In this document: positions 35,416 to 46,900 of the stretch, one piece after another | Layout of the letters: every line of letters starts with the position of its first letter | Numbering within the stretch: the stretch's first letter is position 1 | Assembly (NCBI GenBank): GCA_014843695.1 | Contig: CM026403.1 | Coordinates: forward strand, 49,066,296-49,130,295 | DNA length: 64,000 nt | Reading direction: 5' to 3' | Origin: Archivesica marissinica | Lineage: Eukaryota; Mollusca; Bivalvia; Venerida; Vesicomyidae | Position numbers and translations under genes: made by a program | The notes under the pieces: generated by a model | What the model was told of the DNA's origin: nothing | Database searches by the model: none | What the model saw: the letters and a program-made list of their open reading frames with translations, nothing else

Positions 35416-35560
35416 CGGTGGTCGGTTTCACCGTCATTCGCCTTTTGTATGTCACCGTTTTGGTCTGTCGCCGTTTTGGTCTGTCGCCGTTTTGACCTTT
35501 CAATCTGTCGCCGTTTTGACCTTTCAATCTGTCGCCGTTTTGGTTTGTCGCCGTTATGAC
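35416..35560 (+). repeat. Right terminal inverted repeat and subterminal motifs
   Basis: Perfect inverted repeat at 35529-35560. Inward are about five more GTCGCCGTTTTGG / GTCGCCGTTTTGACC words (35455-35528) and outlying CACCGTCATTCGCC. The repeats TTTCAATCTGTCGCCGTTTT occur in tandem. The right end carries more motif copies than the left. Confidence 0.85.
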
Positions 35561-35570
35561 TTGTATTCTT

Positions 35571-35579
35571 TAGAAAACG
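35571..35579. repeat. Right target-site duplication of the MULE
   Basis: TAGAAAACG, the partner of 30891-30899. Confidence 0.8.
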
Positions 35580-35792
35580 GCCTTTCCCAAGGGTGCATGA
35601 TCAAATTATATTCTACTGAATGAACGTTTTTATAATCTATGTTCATGGGTGAAATATTAGTGAAGTATTCATTTAAACAAACACCTTTTTGGCGGATAAC
35701 TGTTCTTATGGTAGAAAACGAAACAACCGTGCCCTAAATAGTGCTAGAAAGTCGTGTTTAGATGACCATGAAAGACGTTAGAATTTATTTCA

Positions 35793-35890
35793 TTTCCACT
35801 GACAGCTTGAGTTAGAAAAACTGTCACATCATTTCCACTGACAGCTTTAGTTAGAAAAACTGTCACATCATTTCCACTGACAGCTTGAGA
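35793..35890. repeat. 39-bp tandem repeat, 2.5 copies
   Basis: TTTCCACTGACAGCTTGAG and AAAAACTGTCACATCA repeat at a 39-bp spacing. Confidence 0.9.
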
Positions 35891-36249
35891 AAAACATGCT
35901 TTCAACCAGTGGATTAACACATTTTTATTTCACTGATAAATTTCTATATTTCATTGGAAAGCATAAAATAAAATGTGATCATTCACAGAAACAAACAAAT
36001 ATCCTCGTATTATTCATACATCGCTAAATATGCACATTTCCAACATCCTACTTTCCATATCAATTAGCACTTGTACAACTTATACAAGTTGGAAATGATG
36101 CTGTTTCATGTATATGCTATTTTTGTTGGAAAACCTCTGTTGGCGAGGGGGAGGGGTGTAAATAAGATAATATGTTCAATATGCTACAGTAAAGTTCAAT
36201 ATGTATACCCAATCACTTTCATACATGCGAGCCGTAAACCAAAGTCCAG

Positions 36250-36715
36250 TCCATGCCCCAAGGTTATAAACTTTTCTCAGATCTCAAACTCAAGCTCAAA
36301 TGATCTGATTGGTTGATTCTGAGTGTTACTGTCAGCTGACGCTTGAGACTGAGTTTTGAGATTGGAGAACAAATTTATAACCTCAGGGATCAGTTTAGAG
36401 GGCAATGTGGGCGAAATTGTCGCCCTAGGGACCCTGACTTCGCCCTCTGGGGGCCCGCCTCACTTATCCCTAAAAAAAGTTTTTTGTTTTTATGATTTTC
36501 AAACAAAATTTTGTCTAGTAAGATACACTGGCCCATTATAAAGCACTCCTTCTATTCAAATGTTGTATTTAATGGTTGTACTGTGCATTTTAACCCTATT
36601 TTGCAGAAGTATATTAAAGAACACCATTTAAGGAAGCGATCACGCGCTTTCTCACTTCTGACCTGATCAAATTCTGACCTAGAATGAACCCTGAACCTTG
36701 GGGCCTGCAGTACTG
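36250..36715. mobile_element. Hairpin MITE split by a hAT-M insertion
   Basis: The left arm (from GCCCCAAGGTTATAAACT and AGATCTCAAACTCAAGC) and right arm (GCTTGAGACTGAGTTTTGAG, ending TTTATAACCT) are imperfect inverted repeats of about 40 bp. The right end resumes after the insertion with AACCTTGGGGCC, completing the complement of CCCCAAGGTT. Removing the inserted MITE plus one AACCT restores a continuous end. Confidence 0.8.
36384..36693 (+). mobile_element. hAT-M MITE copy 1
   Basis: Starts CAGGGATCAGTTTAGAGGGC and ends GACCTAGAATGAACCCTG; the ends are imperfect inverted repeats with CAGGG/CCCTG termini as in many hAT-like elements. Flanked by a 5-bp direct repeat, AACCT (36379-36383 and 36694-36698). 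No ORF. Confidence 0.82.
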
Positions 36716-37015
36716 TCATATTAGATGCTACATGTAGTCTTGTACATCACAAAGTGATGCAACAATCTGTGTATGCGGTATGCTGCTGGAAAAGCTCCCC
36801 AATCCAAAATGCCCACTCTTGAGAATCATTTACTCCAAAATAATGGTTCACATGTATGATCTAGGATTTACGGTACCATGTGACACAATTTGGAATTATT
36901 CATTTTAGACTGTCAAATATTTATCTGTCTTTTCTAGGTTGTTACTAGGAGTGATAAAGCTTCAATGTTTGGATGGCTTCTAAGATAACGTAGCAGAAAT
37001 GCTCCAAATAGAAGC

Positions 37016-37954
37016 ATGATGCGTTGTCTCCCTCGTAAAGCCCGACACCAATGGGTGTTCTTCTTGTTGGTTGTGTGTCTCCTCGGTGTCTACCTAGCCT
37101 ACAGAAAACTACTCGAGAGTGAGAAAGAGCCGATTCTAAGAGACTTTGGTCCCAGTGATGATAGAGTAGAACGACTACAACAGCAGCTGAAGGAACGAGT
37201 TCAGAATGATCTCAAGATGCCGCAACCACCTTCTCAGTTGAAAAATTATCATTCCAATCATAAACCTGTAGATAGTAATATTGATAAGACTAATGTCGAC
37301 CAGCATGATGTACTTCCTGACTTGCATGCAGAGAGGGTACTGGGCAATGAAGGTGTAGCCCAGCATGATATATTTCCAGACTTCCATGCAGGGAGGGTAT
37401 TAGAGAATGAAGATGATTATGTTACAAATGACGAAAAGTTAGCGAGGGTAAGACTGTTACTGTTGACATTGTCGCCGACAAATTGGAAGACGACATTAGA
37501 TCCTGATGAAATGATTTTGCTGGCAAAATCAGAACTCATGGATTTAGGTATGACCAGTAAACTTTCCTGTCAAGAGATAGACAACATGAAAACTGGGTAT
37601 GGTCAACAACAAGCTATCTATGGTAAAAAGACAATAGATTACGCACGGCAAAATTATAACAGGGACTTTGTGCTTAAAAGCGTGGGACGGGATACGCAGT
37701 TGAAGATCGACTGCCTAAAGATGGATTACCGGCACGATAGGTGTCAGCTGATGGGAAATTACAGACTGGTGAAAGAATTGGTACTGTTTAACATATTGCA
37801 GCATCCGGCGATAATCAAGATAGAAGGGTTCTGTCTGCGCGGAGAGACGATCGATCCTAGAGTAAGGATGAAAGGGGCGATCATCGTTACGGAGTCGGGC
37901 AAGCAGATCCAGCATGACATGTTTCAGCTGTTACCGTGGTCATCAAAACTTGAT
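37016..37954 (+). CDS. PKDCC: PKDCC-like exon 1 (TM, stalk, kinase N-lobe)
   Basis: Encodes residues 1-313 and ends at codon GAT before GTAAGA (phase 0). The frame could be read a further 7 codons to TGA at 37976. Those residues (VRLLSNL) loosely resemble the helix expected here in PKDCC, but no matching acceptor phase exists for the next possible donor (GTGAGC), so the 37954 donor is preferred. Confidence 0.85.
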
Positions 37955-40900
37955 GTAAGATTGTTATCAAATTTGTGAGCTATAACTGAACAATATTATG
38001 TCTGTAAAATTGTTTTAATAAAATACAGACAGATCTGTAGTCCAGTGGTTAACACGCTGGACTGGTAATCCAGGGATCGCAGGTTCGATCCCCCATCTGA
38101 CCCATATAAAATTAACAGTCTTTCAGATGGGACGTTAAACAGAGGTCTCGTGTCGGTGCTTTACACCGTGCACGTAAAAGAACCAGAGGAGCTTCTGTAA
38201 TGGGTCTCTTTCTGTATCATTGCACTATCCTCCAAAATCTAAAATGACTAATCTCTTCAGGAGGCGTTGCTCATATGGGTAACCGGTAGCGACGATAAAT
38301 GAACGTAAAACACATTTTAAAAAATATTTAAAGAAAGAAAAAATTGTTCTTTTACGGAGAAGTGGTGCTACCCATGGGGCGAAGTCAGGGTCCCAAGGGC
38401 GACTACTTCACCCATGTCGCCCTCTAGCATGAGCCCTGACTCCCCTCTCAAATTAGGTCACTAAGTTTTAAAACTTGGTAGCTTGATAAATAATCGAACA
38501 ATTCAAAATTCAAATAACTCTGATTTTTCAAGTACATTATAAATTTCTTGCAGTGTATTTCTTTTACTGAAACACTTAATACTAGATGTTTGATGAATAC
38601 ATGATATTTTGTACATGATAAAATTGATAACAAATCAATTTGGAAGGTGTGGAAATCATTTTGAATATAATGAAGAAAGAAAGAAATGAATAAGAAACAT
38701 CTTACAATGTCGCGATTCTGATTGGCTGATTCGGTCCATGTGATCGACATTCATTTAACAATGAATGCACAAATATTTCATCTCATTAATATTCATAGGC
38801 TTCAGCGGACTACTTTTTGCAACTTCTTCAAGGCGGATGGGTTGATAACAATTTCAATGGTTTAGGCCTACTTACAAATGTACAAGTCTCAATAAAAATC
38901 AATACTGATTAGCGCAGTGGTTATCGCGCTCGCTTCTCACCAATGCAACACGTGTTCGATCCTCGGACCTGGAAGTATGTGAGATGGTATGGTGGTCGCC
39001 AGATCGGACAGGTGGATTTTCTCCGGGTACTCCGGTTTCCTCCCACACGAATGACCGACCACATGTACACTTTCATCCGTGCCAACGAGTTATTAATATA
39101 AGTTGTTAAAACTTGTTTCGCAATCGTTGTAAAATAAATAAAGTTTAAATTAAGTCATTGAATGAGCTGTATAGATCTACAAGTAATATCAGAACACTTA
39201 TACATATATCCAATATGACACAGGGATCATTTTAGAGGGCGATGTGGGCGAAATTGTCGCCCTAGGGACCCTGACTTCGCCCTCTGGGGGCCCCACTTCT
39301 CCCTAAAAAAAAATATAAAAAAAAGTATAAAAAAAAAAATATTTTGGTTTTTACGATTTTCAAACAAAATTGTGTCTAGTAAGATACACTGGCCCATTAT
39401 AAAGCATTCCTTCTATTCAAATGTTGTATTTAATGGTTGTAATGTGCATTATAACCCTATTTTGCAGAAGTATATTAAAGAACACTATTTAAGGAAGCAA
39501 TCACGCGCTTTCTCACTTCTCCCAAAAATTCTGACCTAGAATGAACCCTGATGACAAGATACATCATTAATCCTCGTAGAATGAACCCTGATGACAAGAT
39601 ACATCATTAATCCTCGTGGAATGAACCCTGATGACAAGATACATCATTAATCCTCGTGGAATGAACCCTGATGACAAGATACATCATTAATCCTCATGGA
39701 ATGAACCCTGATGACAAGATACATCATTAATCCTCGTAGAATGAACCCTGATGACAAGATACATCATTAAATCATTAATCCTCATGGAATGAACCCTGAT
39801 GACAAGATACATCATTATCCTCATGGAATGAACCCTGATGACAAGATACATCATTAATCCTCGTGGAATGAACCCTGACATCATTAATCCTCGTGGAATG
39901 AACCCTGATGACAAGATACATCATTAATCCCCGTGGAATGAACCCTGATGACAAGATACATCATTAATCCTCGTGGAATGAACCCTGATGACAAGATACA
40001 TCATTAATCCTCGTAGAATGAACCCTGATGACAAGATACATCATTAATCCTCGTGGAATGAACCCTGATGACAAGATACATCATTAATCCTCGTGGAATG
40101 AACCCTGATGACAAGATACATCATTAATCCTCGTGGAATGAACCCTGATGACAAGATACATCATTAATCCTCGTGGAATGAACCCTGGTGACAAGATACA
40201 TCATTAATCCTCGTGGAATGAACCCTGATGACAAGATACATCATTAATCCTCGTAGAATGAACCCTGATGACAAGATACATCATTAATCCTCGTGGAATG
40301 AACCCTGATGACAAGATACATCATTAATCCTCGTGGAATGAACCCTGATGACAAGATACATCATTAATCCTCGTAGAATGAACCCTGATGACAAGATACA
40401 TCATTAATCCTCGTAGAATGAACCCTGATGACAAGATACATCATTAATCCTCGTGGAATGAACCCTGATGACAAGATACATCATTAATCCTCGTGGAATG
40501 AACCCTGATGACAAGATACATCATTAATCCTCATGGAATGAACCCTGATGACAAGATACATCATTAATCCTCGTGGAATGAACCCTGATGACAAGATACA
40601 TCATTAATCCTCGTGGAATGAACCCTGATGACAAGATACATCATTAATCCTCGTGGAATGAACCCTGATGACAAGATACATCATTAATCCTCGTGGAATG
40701 AACCCTGATGACAAGATACATCATTAATCCTCGTGGAATGAACCCTGATGACAAGATACATCATTAATCCTCGTGGAATGAACCCTGATGACAAGATACA
40801 TCATTAATCCTCGTGGAATGAACCCTGATGACAAGATACATCATTAATCCTCATGGAATGAACCCTGATGACAAGATACATCATTAATCCTCGTGGAATG

Positions 40901-43900
40901 AACCCTGATGACAAGATACATCATTAATCCTCGTGGAATGAACCCTGATGACAAGATACATCATTAATCCTCGTGGAATGAACCCTGATGACAAGATACA
41001 TCATTAATCCTCGTGGAATGAACCCTGATGACAAGATACATCATTAATCCTCGTGGAATGAACCCTGATGACAAGATACATCATTAATCCTCGTGGAATG
41101 AACCCTGATGACAAGATACATCATTAATCCTCGTGGAATGAACCCTGATGACAAGATACATCATTAATCCTCGTGGAATGAACCCTGATGACAAGATACA
41201 TCATTAATCCTCGTGGAATGAACCCTGATGACAAGATACATCATTAATCCTCGTGGAATGAACCCTGATGACAAACAACCAAACCCGACAAGATACATCA
41301 TTAATCCTCGTAGAATGAACCCTGATGACAAGATACATCATTAATCCTCGTAGAATGAACCCTGATGACAAGATACATCATTAATCCTCGTGAATGAACC
41401 CTGATGACAAGATACATCATTAATCCTCGTAGAATGAACCCTGATGACAAGATACATCATTAATCCTCGTAGAATGAACCCTGATGACAAGATACATCAT
41501 TAATCCTCGTGGAATAAAGATTACCTAAACCTTTTTTTGTTTCATGTTTGCGTTTAAAAAGAATGAATATGATTTAACCCATTCAACCCCAAGTAACTGA
41601 CATGGACTGTTCCATGATATTCTTAGACCAATAAATGAATAAGAAAATTACATTCGGACCAGTTCATTTATCAAGATGGGTAATTTTGTCTAAAATTAAT
41701 CATTATTACTGGCAAAAAAGTGCAGATCCTGATGAGACGGCTCGCTCATCACGAGCCGGCTCGCTCATCACGAGCCGGCTCATCTGGATCTACACTTTTT
41801 CATAAGCCTATTTAGAGGCCTGTGGGGATGACAGGGTTAATGCTAAATTGTTAATACTATTATAACTTTAATTTTTAATAATATATTATTTGCGATGAAG
41901 GCATAGAAAGTGGAAATGTTTTGTATTTAAATTACACCATTTGGTTTAAACATATTTATTCCACTATACATTCACAAAACAATACATGCACACAAAATCA
42001 AAGAATAGGAAAGGATTAAAACGGAAGCAGAGCTTATATAGTTTCTCTCCTTAAATTACACCCTTTCAGTTTTATAATGATCTTATATCATTTAATCTCG
42101 CTATTACATTGTATATTCAGCAAGATATAAACTATATTTATTTTATAACGATTGCGAAACAAGATTTAACAACTTATATTAATCAAATCTCATTGGTTCG
42201 GATTAAAATGCATGTGGGAGGAAGTCTGAGTATCCGGAAAACTCACCTGTCCGATCTTGCAGCCACAGTACCTTCTCACATACTTCCCAGTCCGAGGATT
42301 GGACCTGGGTTGCATTGGTGTGAAAAGAGAAGCGAGCGTGCTAACCACTGCGCTAATCTCTATCAGGATCTCTATGTTCAGTAGTAGTGGTAATTTTTGA
42401 ATTTAGCACCATTTACACCGCCGTAAACTCTGCCTGAAGTGTCATGGGTCACCCAGGGATCATTTTAGAGGGAGATGTGGGCAAAATTGTCGCCCTAGAG
42501 ACACTGACTTCGCCATCTGGCCACTTCTCCCTAAAAATTTGTTTTTGGTTTTTAGGATTTTCAACAAAATTGTGTCTTGTAAGATACACTGGCCCATTAT
42601 AAAGCACTCCTATTCAAATGTTGTATTTAATGGTTGTACTGTGCATTTTAACCATATTTTGCAGAAGTATATTAAAGAACACTATTTAAGGAAGCGATCA
42701 CGCGCTTTCTCACTTCTCCCAAAAATTCTGACCTAGAATGAACCCTGGTCAGTGTGTGAGTCAACATGTGGGTCTTATTCATGAAACAATCTGAGTAAAT
42801 TATTTTGGTTATAGTACCGGTATCGCCAAAACTGTCTGGTCAGTTGCATGTTATACCTACAGTGTAATCTATTTATTTCAATTGTTACATCATACATAAT
42901 TTATAGCTTGTTTCCTAGCTTATTAAACTGCTGATATACCTTGAGAACAGTGCAATTTGTTGCCTTTGCTATGTAATCTACATGTATTTATTTCAATTGT
43001 TACATCATACATATAGCTTGTTTCCTAGCTTATGAAACTGCTGATATACCTTGAGAACAGTGCAATTTGTTCCCTTTGCTACGTAATCTACATGTATTTA
43101 TTTCAATTGTTAGTTCATAATTGAATCATACATGTAGGTTGTTCCCAGCTTATGAAGCTACTGATATACATTGTGAACAGTCTGATTAGTTCCTTGTGCT
43201 ACGTAATATATTGATTTTAATTGTTACATATAGATTGGTTCCCAGCTTATGAATCTGCTGATATACCTTGAGAACAGTCCGATTGGTTCCCTTGGGTTTG
43301 ACAAGTTACAGATACAAGACTTTGTGATGCTCAAGTCAGACATGAAACTTGTTGATCTGGATAATCTAATGGTGGGAGAGATAGCTTGTAGCCATGCAGA
43401 AGATTGCAAGATTGAGGAAATGCCCAGTAAAGGTTTGTCCACTTTAGAAAGACACTGTACAATGAACTTTTTCCAAATATAGATTTTCCATCTCACTTCT
43501 GTGCTTTTATATAGGAATTGGGCTAACAAAAGTAAAAAATAGAACGAAATTTTTTTTTATAGAAAAGATAGTGTTTATTTTTACAAACTAGTTTACCTGT
43601 ATGCTTTTATCATTTCTATAAAAAAATTCAATTTTCAATTTTTTTCCCAATAATTTAATTTTTTAACCCAATTGTTATCAAAGCACATATGTCTTCTATA
43701 AAACCATTTTTTCAGCACCCATTATACATTACTATCAAGTCACTATTACGTGTACGTCTGTCTGTCTGTGTTTCTGTGTACCCTACTCTCCATAGTTTCT
43801 GAACATTTTCTGATTTATGCCAATAACTTTATAAATTTTAATATTTTTATGCCTGCATCATTTATGTGGCACCTCCATTCTTCAATAGATTCAGTTTCTG

Positions 43901-46900
43901 TCTCATAACTTGAAAGTTTGTGAGTTCGAGCCCCGCAAGAACTAGTGGTGTTGTTCTTAGGCAAGACACTACAATCCACATTGTCACCGCCCTCTCCCTC
44001 ACAGCGATGGATTCCATGAGGTCTCGAGGGCGATTAGACTAATACTGTAAAAATATTTTTATATCACATTTGAAGTAACTAGTAGCTTGATTGGACATGG
44101 TCCGCCTCCGTGGTCGAGTGGTTACGGTCGCTGACTTGTATACCACTGTAACCTATCATCACTGATGGTCACGGGTTCGAGCCCCGCACAGACCGTGTTT
44201 CATTTATATGAAAAAGTTGGCAGTTTCTTACGGAGGTTGGTGCACCCAAGTACTGGTTAACCGCTGGAGCCTGCCCAGGAAAGGTGTTGTTAGGTAAACT
44301 GCCCGCCGGCAATATAGCCCAAAAATGGTGCTGATGCAGGCGTAAAACCCGAAACATAAAATATAACATAAAATTGATTGGACATGTATGAGACATTTGT
44401 ATTGCTAAAAGCAATTTGTATGACTCATGGCAAGTGACATTGTGGAAGGTCAATGGTTCTACTCTAGTACCAGCCCATGCATGAAATAGTGCTTTGAGGC
44501 GCACATATATTCCATCGCCAATACCACTGGAAAGAGCCGTCCTTCGGAAGAGCTGTCTCTAATGTTGTAAAAACCTGTGGCTCGACCTATTTTTGCTTTC
44601 TTTGCATATATTGTACGTAGATTCTGTGTCATAACAGAGCAAAATAAAATATGGTAAACCTAATAACAGCTGGTGAGTCACTAATATTGGTGCGACTTTA
44701 AAGCGACATTGCATCGCAAAAGCACTAAAACCTCATTTATATGCATATAGTCAAACCTGTGTTAGTGGTCACCTCTATTAAGCAGCCACCTGTGCTAAGC
44801 AGCTACTTTTTGTGATTCCCTTTGTTAGCTGCTTAAGACAGGTTTGACTGTATATAGCACTGGTACTTCTAATTCTTAGACGGTGATTTTGGAGCAGTAA
44901 TCTCCTTAACCTACTCACTAAATTGGACAGAATGTGCAAACAACATAGAGTCTGAGTCTGATCAGATGGCACGTTATGTGTCGTCATTCTGTGCCTTCTG
45001 ATCTGGCTCTGTGCTGTTTGCAAAAGCGACTTTAGTTGTTGGCATGTTAAGGGTTAATATGCCTCACTTTATTTTGAGCACAGGGAGTAGTGTTGTTTGT
45101 CATATTGAACATTTTTCGCCCTTGTATTCCTTAAAACTTGTCGACGGTCAAGCTTATGCACTGGTCATGTATTTCACATTTAGTATATTTAGACGTTTCC
45201 AAAGCATATTGAACTCTGTATTTGTTATAAGCCTGTGTAAATTTATGTCATTAACTTACAGTCATCCAGTGTATGAACAAGGTGTGCAAGGGACGCAACT
45301 CTCAGCGGAACCTGTATTTACTGCATCAGTCTCTGCTAGTAAAGTTATTGAAGTATTCTCCAGATGGCAGGAGTGAGGAAGTGAGGCAGTTCAAAGAAAG
45401 TGTGCAACAATTAAGATTTACTCCAAGGGAAGTGTTGAACTGGTTTGAAAAACAACGGAACAAAGGTTTGCTTTTTTTTTTCAAGTAGAGTGTGTGTGTT
45501 TTACGTTTATTTATCGTCGCTACCGGTTGCCCATATGAGCGATGCCTCCTGAAGAGATAAGTCATTTTAGATTTTTGGAGGATAGTGAAATGATACAGAC
45601 AGAGACCCATTCCAGAGTCTCCTCTTGTTCTTTTATGTGCACAGTATACAGCACCAACACGAGACATCAGTTTAAAGTCACATCTGAAAGACTGTTTATT
45701 TTATTAGGGTCAGACATGGGATCGAACCTGCGAACCCTGCATTCGCAGTCCAACCTGTTAACCACTGGACTACTGATCTGTTACGTAGAGTTGTTTTACG
45801 TTTATTTATTGTTGCTAGCGGTTGCCCATATGAGCGACGCCTCCTGAAGAGATTAGTCATTTTAGATTTTGGAGGATAGTGCAATGATACAGACAGATCC
45901 ATTCCAGAGTCTCCTCAGGTTCTTTTACATGCACAGTGTACAGCACCGACACGAGACCTTCGTTTAAAGTCCCAACTGAAAGACTGCTAATATTGTTAGG
46001 GTCAGATGGAGGGATAGCCGACTGAGTGTTAAATTTATTTAAAGTCGCCATTGCATAAATGCATTTGGGCGACTAATGGGGGATAGTAAGCTGTGTAATA
46101 TTGTGTGTGTGTTTTACGTTTATTTATCGTCGCTACCGGTTGCCCATATGAGCGAGGCCTCCTGAAGAGATTAGTCATTTTAGATTTTGGAGGATAGTGT
46201 AATGATACAGACAGAGACCCATTCTAGAGTCTCTTCTGGTTCTGTTACGTGCACAGTGTAAAGCAGACCTCGGTTTAACGTCCCATCTGAAAGACTGTTA
46301 ATATTAATAGGGTCAGACGTGGGATCGAACCTGCGATCCCTGGATTACCAGTCCAGCGTGTTACCACTGGACTACAGATCCGTCTGTAAATATTGTAATA
46401 TATATCTATAAATATATATAGTAAATTGTGCAACAATGAATTATGGTCAGAAAACACACTGCTTGCCTACTTCTTCAGGTGTAAATAAACCAAGTACAGA
46501 TAGGATGCAAATGTACCATAGTGTTAAATTTAGTAAAGCAAACATTTACACAGTTACCGGGTACTGACGATTTTGTCAATAAATATTCAAAAAAGGGAGG
46601 TAACTTACCAAATATAATTTTGTTCTCGCCAGTTCATTTACGACCACCGAGGATCAAACCTGGGTTGCATCGGTGAGAAGCGAGCCTGCTAACTACTGCG
46701 CTAATTGTACAGCCGAGTACATTTTAATGCGTTGTTAAATGTCTGACTTTTGTGGAGGAAGTTGAATCCTTTTTCGTCAGTGTAGTTGTGCATACGCCAA
46801 ATCTGTTTCAAAACTAGTCAACGGTATGAAGGAGTGGCTGTCCGATTAGCGCAGTGGTTAGCGCGCTCGCTTCTCACCAATGCGACCCGGGTTTGATCCT

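Larger units (their letters stand above)
30900..35570 (+). mobile_element. Complete-looking Mutator-like (MULE) DNA transposon
   Basis: A 4,671-bp element flanked by the 9-bp direct repeat TAGAAAACG. The 32 bp at 30906-30937 are the exact reverse complement of 35529-35560. Both ends carry further copies of an AACGGCGAC/AACGGTGAC motif (left to about 31017, right back to about 35440). Inside is one three-exon gene for a PHD-FLYWCH-DDE transposase with all catalytic residues present. The outermost bases differ between the ends (6 bases outside the perfect repeat on the left, 10 on the right), so the exact termini are not certain. It may be autonomous, apart from a likely frameshift near the transposase C-terminus. 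Confidence 0.85.

Noticed and set aside
37955..37978. Exon 1 continuing to the TGA as a single-exon truncated kinase
   Set aside because: A consensus donor at 37955 joins in phase to exons carrying the missing catalytic and C-lobe motifs.
38027..38100. tRNA-Thr-like gene
   Set aside because: It is the head of a SINE-A: the sequence after the B box continues into the shared SINE body, and the acceptor stem does not close.
39538..41516. Regularly spaced repeats resembling a CRISPR array
   Set aside because: Units are head-to-tail with no unique spacers, and the context is eukaryotic with introns and SINEs.
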